Shown: positions 8,299 to 17,027, counted from the first letter of the stretch. The stretch: 40,301 nt of DNA from Gemmatimonadaceae bacterium (GCA_013697785.1 JACCWE010000153.1:1-40301), one strand, 5' to 3'. The notes: generated from the sequence alone by a model not told the origin. Program-made: numbers and translations.

Positions 8299-9495
8299 CT
8301 ATGCGCTCCTGCTCTTCGCGTGCGCGGCGCTCAGCGCGCGTCGCCCGCGCTCGCTCAGCTCCACCGACCGGCGCGACATCACGCGCGTCGCGATGTCGAG
8401 AAATTTCGGGAGCCGAAAATCGCTCAACTCCCTGCCGTCCGCCCACGAAAACGGCGGCACGTACTTGGGCGGCATCTCCGTTCCGAACACGTTCGCGCCA
8501 GCGCCGATCACGGTTCCCGTCGTGAGCCGCGTGCCGATCCCGGTCTTGGCGTGATCACCGATCATCGAGCCGAGCTTGCTCGTGCCCGTGTCGCGCACAC
8601 CAGCCGGCGTCCACAGCTGCACTGATCCATATGTGTTCTTGAGATTGCTCGTGATCGTGCCGGCGCCGAGGTTCACCCAGCGCCCGAGGTACGAATGGCC
8701 GACGAAGCCATCGTGCCCCTTGTTGGCGTGGCCGAGCACGATCGTCTCCGAAATCTCGCCGCGAATGACGCTGAACTCGCCGATCGAGCATCCGTATACG
8801 CGGTCGCCGAGGACGCTCGCATTCTCGAGCACGGCGCACGGACCCACGAGCCGCGTGAACGCGCGCACGCTGGCGCCGCGCCGCACGAGAATCGGCCCAT
8901 TCGTCACGTCGAATACCACCTGCGGCTCGACCGTCGCACCCTTCTCGACGCACACTCGTCCGCCGCCGATCACGATCGCGCCCGCGGGTAGCTCGCAGGT
9001 GAGATGCGGTCCCATTGCGTCGATGTCCTCGCGGAGCTGCGGGACCAGCTGCGTGATGAGCTCCCACACGGCGCCCACCCAGCGTCCCGGGATATCGACG
9101 ACGCGCGTCCCCGCACCGCGCAGCGTCTCGAGCGCGCGAGCACCGTCTGCGAGCGCCGCTGCGCCGACCGCGCTCGCGGTGCGCACGGCCGCCACCGCCC
9201 CGTCGCACGTCCACACGTCCGCATCCTGCGCGCTCCACCCCAGCGGGACGATGCAGCGACTGTTCGCGACGATCGATCCCGCGCGAAGCTCGCCCGATGC
9301 AGGCGGCGCGCCCGCCTCCTCGAAATCGCGCAGATGCTCGGCACCGATGAAGCCCGAGGCCGTCACATTGAGCGCGCGCTCCCATCGCGCGCGGCCCAGC
9401 GCGATCCCCGCGCGCATCTCACCGAAGGGGCGCGTGAGTGCGAACGGCTCGAAGCTCCGCGCGAGCGCATCGTCGTACAGATGCAGATCGGTCAC
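8299..9495 (-). CDS. Alternative GlmU-like sugar-nucleotidyltransferase/acetyltransferase
   Basis: 398 residues. The N-terminus LYDDALARSFEPFALTRPFGEMRAG matches the divergent GlmU family (TIGR03991-type) known mainly from Bacteroidetes, rather than the G-x-G-T-R-M signature of classic GlmU. Residues of about 160-370 form hexapeptide repeats of a left-handed beta helix (e.g. VGPCAVLENASVLGDRVYG), including NLGAGTITSNLKNTYG, the acetyltransferase-like part. The likely role is making UDP-GlcNAc for peptidoglycan and lipid A; other NDP-sugars are possible. It starts with GTG in a GTGA overlap with manC. Confidence 0.82.
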   Translation of the reverse strand: MTDLHLYDDALARSFEPFALTRPFGEMRAGIALGRARWERALNVTASGFIGAEHLRDFEEAGAPPASGELRAGSIVANSRCIVPLGWSAQDADVWTCDGAVAAVRTASAVGAAALADGARALETLRGAGTRVVDIPGRWVGAVWELITQLVPQLREDIDAMGPHLTCELPAGAIVIGGGRVCVEKGATVEPQVVFDVTNGPILVRRGASVRAFTRLVGPCAVLENASVLGDRVYGCSIGEFSVIRGEISETIVLGHANKGHDGFVGHSYLGRWVNLGAGTITSNLKNTYGSVQLWTPAGVRDTGTSKLGSMIGDHAKTGIGTRLTTGTVIGAGANVFGTEMPPKYVPPFSWADGRELSDFRLPKFLDIATRVMSRRSVELSERGRRALSAAHAKSRSA

Positions 9496-10541
9496 GAGCG
9501 ATCGCGCACGCGCGCGGGCAGGGCATCGAGCAGCAGCTTGAGCTCCGCCGCGCGATCCTTCGTCGTCACCAGCGTCATCCCGTCGCGCGTGACCACGACG
9601 AGATCATCGACACCGTACAGCACCACCGATCCCGCTTCCGCGTGCACCACGTTGTTCGTCGAAAACACGCTGTGCACGTCGCCATACGTGGCGTTCCCTG
9701 CGCCGTCGCGCGCGCGCACGCGATGCAGCGCCGCCCACGTGCCGACATCGTCCCACCCGAAATCGCCGGGAAGCACGAGCACGCGCGAGCTCCGCTCGAG
9801 CACCCCTTCATCAACCGAGATCGACTTCACGCTCGCGAAGAAGGCTGCGAGATCGCCGGACTCCGCAAGCGCGAGCGCCGACGCGACCTCCGGCGTGTGC
9901 GCGCGCACCTCGGCGAGAAAGACATCGGCGCGCCAGACGAAGATCCCCGAGTTCCAGAGAAAGCCATCGGCCACCATCTTCGCCGCCACGTCGCGGCTCG
10001 GCTTCTCCGCAAAGCGCGCTACGCGGCGCGCGCCCTCGGCGTCCGCACCGCCGATCGCCTCGCCGGGCTCGATGTAGCCGAAGCCGGGGTCGGGACGCGT
10101 CGGCACGATGCCAACCGTCACGAGACTTTGTTCATGCTCCGCGACCACGGCCGCGCGCGCGAGCGTGGCGCGAAACTCCACGCTGTCGCCGATCGCCCAG
10201 TCCGCGTGGACGTTGAGAATCACATCGTCGGCGCGTCCACGGCGCGCGACCGCGGCCGCGGCCCACGCCAGCGCGGGCGCAGTACCCGCCGCGCGCGGCT
10301 CCGCAATCACGTTCTCCGCGAGAAGCGCCGGCAGCAGCTCGCGCACGGCGGCGGCGAGCGACGCATTGGTCACGACGAGCGTGCGCTCCGCCGGCACGAG
10401 CTCGGCGAGACGAGCGACCGTGTCCGCGAGCAGCGGCGTGTCGGTGATCAGCGGGAGAAGCTGTTTCGGACGCTTCGGAGTGCTGAGCGGCCAGAAGCGC
10501 GACCCGACGCCCCCGGCGAGAATGACGGCCCAGCGACTCAA
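9492..10541 (-). CDS. manC: Mannose-1-phosphate guanylyltransferase
   Basis: 349 residues. It joins GTP and mannose-1-phosphate to give GDP-mannose for glycans. The nucleotide-binding signature AGGVGSRFWPLSTPKRPKQ is at about 9-27, FGYIEPG, FAEKP and WNSGIFVWR follow, and GDFGWDDVGTW is near the C-terminal part of the catalytic domain. The usual P-S-D-H motif is replaced by NVHADW. No C-terminal isomerase domain is present, so it is the single-function type. The start is TTG at 10541, in a TTGA overlap with the response-regulator stop; the upstream open frame is rejected because the conserved domain begins right after this codon. Confidence 0.9.
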   Translation of the reverse strand: MSRWAVILAGGVGSRFWPLSTPKRPKQLLPLITDTPLLADTVARLAELVPAERTLVVTNASLAAAVRELLPALLAENVIAEPRAAGTAPALAWAAAAVARRGRADDVILNVHADWAIGDSVEFRATLARAAVVAEHEQSLVTVGIVPTRPDPGFGYIEPGEAIGGADAEGARRVARFAEKPSRDVAAKMVADGFLWNSGIFVWRADVFLAEVRAHTPEVASALALAESGDLAAFFASVKSISVDEGVLERSSRVLVLPGDFGWDDVGTWAALHRVRARDGAGNATYGDVHSVFSTNNVVHAEAGSVVLYGVDDLVVVTRDGMTLVTTKDRAAELKLLLDALPARVRDRS

Positions 10542-10951
10542 CGTTCCGTTGCTCCCATCTCCTCGGACGGCACGCCGGTCAGCTCCGCGGCGCGCGCATA
10601 GAGCTTCTTCGGGCTGAACGGCTTCGTGAGAAACTCGCTCGCGCCGAGCGCCATCGCCTGCTTGTGATGCTGCTCCTGTCCTGCCGCGGTGAGTACGATG
10701 CATGGAACCGCGCGCCACCGCTCCTCGAGGCGCAGCTTTGCCAGCACGTCGAGTCCGTTCACATAGGGCATCATGACATCGAGCAGCACGAGGGCGATCT
10801 CCGGATCTGCCTCCATCTGCTCGAGCGCCTCGCGTCCATCGTACACGAGCGTGACGGCGAACGGCCCCTGCTCGAGCTTCATCTTGATGATACGCCCGAT
10901 GTGCGGCTCGTCGTCGGCCACCAGCACGTGGATCCGTTGCTGCTCGAGCAT
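10538..10951 (-). CDS. Single-domain CheY-like response regulator
   Basis: 137 residues forming only a receiver domain. The acidic pair D13/D14, the phospho-accepting D58 (LLDVMMP), T88 and K110 (KPFS) are all in place, so it should be phosphorylated normally. There is no output domain, so it signals by protein contact. The ATG at 10951 is two bases after the roadblock-gene stop; a longer frame to 11311 runs inside that gene and is rejected. The cognate kinase is not adjacent; the kinase at 13304 lies across the divergent promoter and is only a candidate. Confidence 0.9.
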   Translation of the reverse strand: MLEQQRIHVLVADDEPHIGRIIKMKLEQGPFAVTLVYDGREALEQMEADPEIALVLLDVMMPYVNGLDVLAKLRLEERWRAVPCIVLTAAGQEQHHKQAMALGASEFLTKPFSPKKLYARAAELTGVPSEEMGATER

Positions 10952-10953
10952 CC

Positions 10954-11307
10954 TCAAACCAGCGACGAAATGTTCTCGCGATTTCGGCGCAGCTCGAACA
11001 GCAATCGCCCGACGTTCGCGGACGGCTGCGCGAGCACGAGCAGGAGCGCGTCGGCGGAGAGGATGGCGACGATGGCGATTCCCTGTTCGTACTCGAGGAT
11101 GGCGGTCGTCAGCGGGCCGCGCGAATCGGTCGCGCCAAATTCCTCGGCGGCCGCAACGATCGATGGCACCAATGCCGCCACGCTTTCGGCGTTCACCGAG
11201 CCGGTGGTCTGGCTGTCGATCAGCAGTCCGTCGCGGCCGAGCACGACGGCCGCATCGACGCCTTCGCGTTGGCGAAGAGCGCCCACGAGATCTCGAATGG
11301 TGGCCAT
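10954..11307 (-). CDS. Roadblock/LC7 domain protein
   Basis: 117 residues. The pattern MATIRDLVGALRQREGVDAAVVLGRDGLLIDS, followed by VAALVPSIVAAAEEFG, is that of roadblock/LC7 proteins such as MglB, which act as small-GTPase partners or scaffolds. The ATG at 11307 has an AGGAG Shine-Dalgarno six bases upstream, and the longer frame upstream has no support. It is the first gene of a five-gene operon with a receiver, GDP-mannose and UDP-sugar enzymes and an MBL hydrolase. No Ras-like GTPase is in the window, so its partner is unknown. Confidence 0.85.
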   Translation of the reverse strand: MATIRDLVGALRQREGVDAAVVLGRDGLLIDSQTTGSVNAESVAALVPSIVAAAEEFGATDSRGPLTTAILEYEQGIAIVAILSADALLLVLAQPSANVGRLLFELRRNRENISSLV

Positions 11308-11330
11308 GCACGCTCCTGGTGGGTCGTGCG

Positions 11331-11360
11331 AAAGTACTGGCCGCGCGTCGCCGAAGTCAA
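11331..11360 (-). promoter_or_regulatory. Predicted promoter of the roadblock operon
   Basis: On the - strand, TTGACT (complement of 11355-11360), an 18-base spacer, then TACTTT (complement of 11331-11336). It is divergent to the + strand promoter at 11375; the two -35 boxes are only 14 bases apart. Confidence 0.55.
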
Positions 11361-11374
11361 GCGAGGATAACAGC

Positions 11375-11403
11375 TTGAACTCGTTGTGGCTGCGCCCTAT
11401 CCT
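11375..11403 (+). promoter_or_regulatory. Predicted promoter of the lipoprotein-serS-gatCAB gene run
   Basis: TTGAAC (11375-11380), a 17-base spacer, then TATCCT (11398-11403). The first gene starts 44 bases downstream at 11448. No terminator or other promoter is visible before gatB, so it may drive seven genes. Confidence 0.6.
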
Positions 11404-11447
11404 TTCTCTCTCGACAGCTGATTTACCCCTCAACGGCGCGCAGGCAC

Positions 11448-12026
11448 ATGAAGGTCAGATTCTTGGTGCTACTGGCTGGCATCGGCGCGGGCGCCGTGGC
11501 CTGCGCCGACCCGTTCAAGACCGCCGCAACGCTGGCTACGATCGACGACACGGCGGCGGTCTATGCGCTCACGGGCGCCCCCGAGAGCGCGCCGACGGCG
11601 ATCAACGTCACCTTTCCGCGCGCGGTGATCACGACGCCCGGCGAGCATTACGACGTCGTCTTCGACATCCGGAACGACTCGGCCTTCGCCTATCCGCCGC
11701 ACGCGATCGGCGCGATTCTCACCGCCGGCCTGCAACTCTCCACGCTGCCCTTCGGCTCGATCACCGAGGCGCCCACCACCGGCTACAACGACACCCTCCC
11801 CGTGTTCGTTCAGTCGGGAAGCGTGCTGCTCGTGCGGTCGACGTCGGCGCAGTGCTCCAACCAGTCGGTCGCGGCGCGCACGTTCATCTACGCGAAGATC
11901 GTCATCGACAGCATCTTCTACGATGGGGCCACCTCCCCGCACGTGCCGCGCACGATCTGGTATCGCCTGCGCAACGATCCCAACTGCGGCTTCCTCTCGT
12001 TCGACGACGGCATCCCGAAGAACTGA
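11448..12026 (+). CDS. Putative lipoprotein of unknown function
   Basis: 192 residues. The N-terminus MKVRFLVLLAGIGAGAVAC is a signal peptide ending in a lipobox-like AVAC (Cys19), slightly off the usual L-A-G-C. The rest is a soluble domain with a beta-rich look (ITTPGEHYDVVFDIRNDS) and two further Cys residues (AQCSNQ and PNCGF) that could form a disulfide. I do not recognise the family. serS begins two bases after its stop, so it appears to be the first gene of a housekeeping operon. Confidence 0.7.
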   Translation: MKVRFLVLLAGIGAGAVACADPFKTAATLATIDDTAAVYALTGAPESAPTAINVTFPRAVITTPGEHYDVVFDIRNDSAFAYPPHAIGAILTAGLQLSTLPFGSITEAPTTGYNDTLPVFVQSGSVLLVRSTSAQCSNQSVAARTFIYAKIVIDSIFYDGATSPHVPRTIWYRLRNDPNCGFLSFDDGIPKN

Positions 12027-12028
12027 CC

Positions 12029-13300
12029 GTGCACGACCTGAGGACACTTCGGGATAATCTGGAGTCGCTGCGCGCGGGGATGCGCCGGCGCCTCCAGCTC
12101 GATGCGCTCGCGGAGAAGATCGATCGAGCGGAGGTGCTCGATAAAAATCGGCGCTCGCTGATCCAGCGCGCGGACGACAGGAAGGCCGCGCGCAACTCCG
12201 CCACGCAGGAGGTCGCGCGCCGCAAGAAGGCGAAAGAAAACGCCGATGCGCTGATCGCGGAGACGCGCGCGCTCGGCGACGAGATCTCTGCGCTGGAGCT
12301 CGAGCTGGGCGGCGTGGAGGGCGAACTTGGCGACATCCTCATGCAGCTCCCGAACATTCCGCTCGCCGACGTTCCCGATGGCGGCGAGGAGTCGAACAGC
12401 GTCGTACGGTCGTGGGGAGAGCCGCGCGCGAGCGAGGGTGTGCGGCCGCACTGGGAGATCGGCGAGAAGCTCGGCATTCTCGATCTCGCTGCGGGGTCGA
12501 AGATCTCGGGCTCGGGATTCATAGTGCTGCAGCGTGGCGGCGCACGGCTCGTGCGCGCGCTGATGATGTTCATGCTCGACCTGCACACGCGCGAGCACGG
12601 GTACGAAGAGATGAGCGTGCCGTATCTCGTCACTCGCGAGACGATGACGGGAACGGGGCAGCTGCCGAAGTTCGAGGACGATGCGTATCGCACCGACGAC
12701 GATCTGTTCCTCATCCCGACCGCCGAAGTTCCGGTGACGAATCTCCTGCGCGGTGAAATCCTGGAGGCGAGCACGCTGCCACGCGCGCTCACCGCGTACA
12801 CGCCGTGCTTCCGGCGTGAGGCAGGCGCTGCTGGGAAGGACACGCGCGGAATGATCCGCGTCCATCAGTTCGACAAGGTCGAGCTCGTACGCTTCACCAC
12901 GCCCGAGAGCTCGTCGGCCGAGCTCGAGAAGCTCACCTCGCACGCCGAGCACGTGCTGCAGCTGCTCAAGCTGCCGTACCGCGTGCTGCTCCTGGCCGCG
13001 GGCGACACCGGCTTCTCGTCGGCGAAGACGTACGATCTCGAGCTATGGGCGCCCGGCGTCGGGAAGTGGCTCGAGGTGTCGTCGTGCAGCGCGTTCGGCG
13101 ACTTCCAGGCGAGGCGCGCGAACATTCGCTATCGCCCCGCCGCCGGCGAGAAGCCGCGCTTCGTGCACACGCTCAACGGCTCGGCGCTCGCATTCCCGCG
13201 CACGATCATCGCCATCCTCGAGCACTACCAGAACCCCGATGGCACAGTCACGATACCGGACGCGCTCCGCCCGTATTTCGGCGGCGATCTCCTCACTTAG
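12029..13300 (+). CDS. serS: Seryl-tRNA synthetase
   Basis: 423 residues, normal length. It charges tRNA-Ser. Residues of about 1-110 form the long coiled-coil tRNA-binding arm (many K/E/R/A heptads). The class II core follows, with TAEVPVTN, motif 2 FRREAGAAGKDTRGMIRVHQF and motif 3 LNGSALAFPRTIIAILE. The GTG start at 12029 gives the standard N-terminus; the very long frame back to 10664 crosses the divergent genes and the lipoprotein and is rejected. It is two bases after the lipoprotein and three bases before the kinase gene. Confidence 0.96.
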   Translation: MHDLRTLRDNLESLRAGMRRRLQLDALAEKIDRAEVLDKNRRSLIQRADDRKAARNSATQEVARRKKAKENADALIAETRALGDEISALELELGGVEGELGDILMQLPNIPLADVPDGGEESNSVVRSWGEPRASEGVRPHWEIGEKLGILDLAAGSKISGSGFIVLQRGGARLVRALMMFMLDLHTREHGYEEMSVPYLVTRETMTGTGQLPKFEDDAYRTDDDLFLIPTAEVPVTNLLRGEILEASTLPRALTAYTPCFRREAGAAGKDTRGMIRVHQFDKVELVRFTTPESSSAELEKLTSHAEHVLQLLKLPYRVLLLAAGDTGFSSAKTYDLELWAPGVGKWLEVSSCSAFGDFQARRANIRYRPAAGEKPRFVHTLNGSALAFPRTIIAILEHYQNPDGTVTIPDALRPYFGGDLLT

Positions 13301-13303
13301 CCG

Positions 13304-14449
13304 ATGCGCGGACGCGCGCCAGTCATCGTGCTCGGGATGCTTCTCGCGATTCTGCTGGGGGCGTACATCCTTTTTTCGCGGCGCGTCGTGATCGAGCTTC
13401 GACACGATGCCGCGCGCTCGGGGCAGATGTACGCGCGCGTGTTTCGCGCGCTCGCGGATCCGCGCCCCGACGCGGGCAACGATGCGTTGCTCGATCTCGC
13501 GCGCAGCATCGATGCCCTCGGCGTGCCGGTGATCGTGACGGACAGCAAAGGTGCGCCGACCGCGGCCGCCAACCTGCCGTTCACGGCCGAGATCAACGAC
13601 CCGAAGGTGCGCGAGTACATCCCATACCTCGATCGCCTCAACGCGCCCGTGATCGAGCGAAACATCGGGATGGTGCACTTCGGCGACAGCCAGCTGATCA
13701 CGAGCCTCCGCTTCATCCCGGTGGTGCTCGCGTCGCTGCTCGCCTTCGTCTTTCTCGCCGGGCTGTACACGCTGCGCACCCGCAATCGCGCGGATCGCGA
13801 GCGCGTGTGGGCGGGGATGGCGCGCGAATCCGCGCACCAGCTCGCGACGCCGCTCTCGAGCCTGAGCGGGTGGATCGAGCTCCTCCGCGACCAGGCGGAG
13901 GGAACGGTTTCGTCGTCGGCGATCGCGCACATGGAGGCAGACCTCGAGCGGCTGCATCGCGTCTCTCACCGCTTCGAGCGCATTGGGCGCCCGCCGCGTC
14001 GCGACGTCGTCGATCTCGGCGCGCTGGTCGTGCGCGTCGGCAACTACTTCCAGGCGCGCGTGCCGACGCTCGCGCATCGTGTCACGATCGTCGCCGCGGG
14101 CGGAAACGAGCCGATCACGATCGAGGGTGACGAGGTGCTGCTCGAGTGGGCGCTGGAGGTGCTGGTGAAGAACGGACTCGACGCGCTCGCCGGCCGCGGC
14201 GGGCGGATGTACATCACCACCAAGCGCCTCGATCCGGATCGCGTGCGCCTCCGTGTCGCCGACGACGGTCCCGGAATTCCGCGCGAGATGCGTGCACGAA
14301 TCTTCGAGGCCGGTTTCTCGACGAAGGAGTCGGGGTGGGGGATCGGGCTCTCGCTCGCGAAGCGCATCGCAGAGGAGAATCATCGCGGGCGGCTGATTCT
14401 CACTCCGTCGGAGAAAGGCGCGACCTTCGACATTATACTTCAGGGATGA
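13304..14449 (+). CDS. Membrane sensor histidine kinase
   Basis: 381 residues. TM1 at about 6-25, an extracytoplasmic region of about 110 residues, TM2 at about 135-156, then a short linker with no obvious HAMP. The H-box is ESAHQLATPLSSLSGW with the phospho-accepting His178. The N-box VKNGLDA has Asn290, G1 is DGPGIP (321-326), the F-box is IFEAGFST and G2 is GWGIGLS (344-350). The kinase looks complete. No response regulator is adjacent; the single-domain receiver at 10538 is the nearest. It overlaps the helicase gene by ATGA. The signal sensed is unknown. Confidence 0.92.
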   Translation: MRGRAPVIVLGMLLAILLGAYILFSRRVVIELRHDAARSGQMYARVFRALADPRPDAGNDALLDLARSIDALGVPVIVTDSKGAPTAAANLPFTAEINDPKVREYIPYLDRLNAPVIERNIGMVHFGDSQLITSLRFIPVVLASLLAFVFLAGLYTLRTRNRADRERVWAGMARESAHQLATPLSSLSGWIELLRDQAEGTVSSSAIAHMEADLERLHRVSHRFERIGRPPRRDVVDLGALVVRVGNYFQARVPTLAHRVTIVAAGGNEPITIEGDEVLLEWALEVLVKNGLDALAGRGGRMYITTKRLDPDRVRLRVADDGPGIPREMRARIFEAGFSTKESGWGIGLSLAKRIAEENHRGRLILTPSEKGATFDIILQG

Positions 14450-16707
14450 GCAGCCCCCCGATCATCGATGTCGTTGAAGATTCGCTCGCGAAGCTGAATA
14501 GCGCGCAGCGAGCCGCCGTGCTCCACTTCGAGGGTCCGATCCTCGTGCTGGCGGGCGCAGGCTCCGGAAAGACCCGCGTGCTCACCACGCGCATCGCCCG
14601 GCTGATCGAGCATCACGAGGTTCGGGCGGAGGAGATTCTCGCGGTGACCTTCACGAACAAGGCCGCCGGCGAGATGAAGGAGCGGATAGCGAAGCTGATC
14701 GGCAAGGCGCCGGCGGGAATGTGGGTCGGCACCTTCCACGCGATCGGCGCACGCATGCTGCGCCGCGAGGCGAAGCTCGTGGGACGAACGTCGGGCTTCA
14801 CGATCTACGATGAAGATGACTCGCTCGCCGTGGTGCGCCGCATCATGGAGCGCCTCCGCATCTCGCCGAAGGAGTGGACGCCCAAGGCGCTGCGCAGCGC
14901 GATCTCCGGTGCGAAGAATGCGCTCGTGACGCCTGAAGAGTACGCGAAGCTCGCTCAGGATCCGCTGAGCAAGGCGGCGTCGCTGATTTACGATCAGCTC
15001 GAGCCCACCCTGCGCGAGTCGAACGCGGTAGATTTCGATGATCTGCTCGTGCTGCCCGTGCGCGTGCTGCAGAAGAATCCGGATCGCGTTGCCGCGTATC
15101 GGGCGCACTTTCGGTTCCTGCTCGTCGACGAGTATCAGGACACGAACCGTGCGCAGTACGAGTTCGTGAGGCTGATGGCGGGGAGCGACGGTAACGTGCT
15201 CGTCGTCGGCGACGACGATCAAAGCATCTACGGCTGGCGCGGCGCGGACATTCGCAACATCCTCGACTTCGAGCGCGACTTCCCGACGGCCGCCGTCGTG
15301 CGTCTCGAGGAGAACTACCGCTCGACGCCGCAGGTGCTGGACCTCGCCAACGCGGTGATCAGCGAGAACACCGGCCGCCGCGGGAAGACGCTGCGCGCAA
15401 CGCTTGCCTCGGGCGACGCGGTTACTCAGGTCGCGACACTCGACGAGCGTGACGAGGCAGAGTTCGTCGCCGACGAGATCGTAGTCCTCGGCGCGGGCAC
15501 GCGCGCGCTCGACTACAAGGATATAGCAGTGCTCTATCGCACCAACTCGCAGAGCCGCTCATTCGAAGAGTCGTTCCGCAAGCGCGCGATTCCGTACCGA
15601 CTGATCGGTGCGGTGCGCTTCTACGATCGTCGCGAGATTCGCGATCTGATGAGCTACCTCAAGCTCATCGGAAATCCAGCGGACAACGAGGCATTTCTGC
15701 GCGCCGTTGCCGTTCCGCGCCGCGGACTCGGCGACACCACGCTCGAGCAGCTGCAAACCATCGCGCGCGAGGCCGGCCGTCCATTGCTCGACGTCGCAGG
15801 CGAGCCGTCGAAGCTGCTGTCGCTGCGCGCTGCGGCACGGCAGGCGCTCGCCCATTTTTCGGCGCTGATCCATCGCTACCAGCTCTCCGCGGCCGACACG
15901 GCGGTGGATGAGCTGCTGCGCAATCTCGTCACCGAGATCCGCTTCGACGATCACTTGAAGGCCGAGGGACCCGAGGCGCGCGACCGGCTGGACAACGTGC
16001 AATCGCTCATTGATGCTGCCGCGGACACGGTCGAGGATGATGGCGGCGAGGTTGGGCTCACGCCACTCGCGCACTTTCTGCAGCGCGCGGCGCTCAACAG
16101 CGAGGAGCAGCAGAAGGCGGGTGCCGACTCGGTGTCCATGATGACGTTGCACAACGCGAAGGGACTCGAGTTTCCGGCCGTCTTCATCACCGGGCTCGAA
16201 GATGGTCTTTTTCCCCTGCGTCGCGCGCAGGACGAGCCGGAGATGATGGAGGAGGAGCGCCGACTGTTCTACGTCGGCATCACGCGTGCGATGCGTACGC
16301 TCTATCTCTCGCATGCCCGGAGCCGCAGGCGAAACGGCGAGACGATGCAGAGCATCCCATCCAGCTTCCTCAAGCCGATTCCGCCGGAGCTGGTCACGCA
16401 GCGGGGCTCCTTCAAGCTGCGAGGCAGCACACGCGCAGTGCCGACGTTCTCGCAAACACCGTCTGCCCGCCGTCCGGGGCAGCCGCTGCAGCGTGCCGCG
16501 TGGCTCGATGAGGCGGAGGCATCGCAGGATGCGCCCAGCTTCTTCAAGGGCGAGCGCATTCGACATGCACGCTTCGGATCGGGAACGGTCGCCGAGCTCT
16601 CGGGAAGCGCGCGCGACGCGAAGCTCACAGTCGACTTCGATGATTCCGAGATCGGGCGAAAGCGATTCGTTCTCGCCCACGCCCAGTTCGAACGAGGCTT
16701 CGAGTAG
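14446..16707 (+). CDS. pcrA: UvrD/PcrA-type DNA helicase
   Basis: 753 residues, the usual size for superfamily 1A helicases that unwind DNA 3'-5' in nucleotide-excision and mismatch repair and clear replication roadblocks. Walker A AGAGSGKT is at 36-43, the Q-motif LNSAQRAAV comes before it, DEYQDTN is near 228, GDDDQSIYGWRGA follows, and MTLHNAKGLEFPAVF and EERRLFYVGITRA are in the second half. The C-terminus (GERIRHARFGSGTVAELSG) is the KOW/Tudor-like tail of PcrA that contacts RNA polymerase in known members. The ATG at 14446 overlaps the kinase stop. Confidence 0.95.
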   Translation: MSSPPIIDVVEDSLAKLNSAQRAAVLHFEGPILVLAGAGSGKTRVLTTRIARLIEHHEVRAEEILAVTFTNKAAGEMKERIAKLIGKAPAGMWVGTFHAIGARMLRREAKLVGRTSGFTIYDEDDSLAVVRRIMERLRISPKEWTPKALRSAISGAKNALVTPEEYAKLAQDPLSKAASLIYDQLEPTLRESNAVDFDDLLVLPVRVLQKNPDRVAAYRAHFRFLLVDEYQDTNRAQYEFVRLMAGSDGNVLVVGDDDQSIYGWRGADIRNILDFERDFPTAAVVRLEENYRSTPQVLDLANAVISENTGRRGKTLRATLASGDAVTQVATLDERDEAEFVADEIVVLGAGTRALDYKDIAVLYRTNSQSRSFEESFRKRAIPYRLIGAVRFYDRREIRDLMSYLKLIGNPADNEAFLRAVAVPRRGLGDTTLEQLQTIAREAGRPLLDVAGEPSKLLSLRAAARQALAHFSALIHRYQLSAADTAVDELLRNLVTEIRFDDHLKAEGPEARDRLDNVQSLIDAAADTVEDDGGEVGLTPLAHFLQRAALNSEEQQKAGADSVSMMTLHNAKGLEFPAVFITGLEDGLFPLRRAQDEPEMMEEERRLFYVGITRAMRTLYLSHARSRRRNGETMQSIPSSFLKPIPPELVTQRGSFKLRGSTRAVPTFSQTPSARRPGQPLQRAAWLDEAEASQDAPSFFKGERIRHARFGSGTVAELSGSARDAKLTVDFDDSEIGRKRFVLAHAQFERGFE

Positions 16708-17027
16708 TGGCTATTGGACCGGATGATGTTCGTCACGTCGCCGCGCTCGCGCGGCTTGCGGTGCCCGAGAGCCAGCTTCCCGAGCTCGTCGGGCAGCTCG
16801 ACGGCATTCTCTCGCATATGGACGCGCTCGCGCAGGTGAAGACCACCGGCGTGATGGCGGCCGCCGGCGTTGGCGACGCGGCGATGCCGCTGCGTATCGA
16901 CATCGGCCCGCCGATCCCGCTCGCGCGGCCACTCGAGTCCTTCGCACCGCAGTCGCGCGACGGCTTCCTCCTCGTGCCGCGTCTCGCGACGCACGAGAGC
17001 ACCGGCGACGACGAGTCAGTCGAGTGA
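16707..17027 (+). CDS. gatC: Asp/Glu-tRNA amidotransferase subunit C
   Basis: 106 residues. The small GatC subunit stabilises the GatA-GatB complex. IGPDDVRHVAALARLAVPE and the ILSHMDALAQVKTTGV segment are typical. GTG 16707 shares one base with the helicase stop. It is followed by gatA in a GTGA overlap, so the three subunits are probably made together. Confidence 0.94.
   Translation: MAIGPDDVRHVAALARLAVPESQLPELVGQLDGILSHMDALAQVKTTGVMAAAGVGDAAMPLRIDIGPPIPLARPLESFAPQSRDGFLLVPRLATHESTGDDESVE

Noticed and set aside
10664-12028. The serS frame extended back to 10664, making an 878-residue protein.
   Set aside because: The extension runs antisense to the receiver and roadblock genes and through the lipoprotein; GTG 12029 gives the normal SerS N-terminus.
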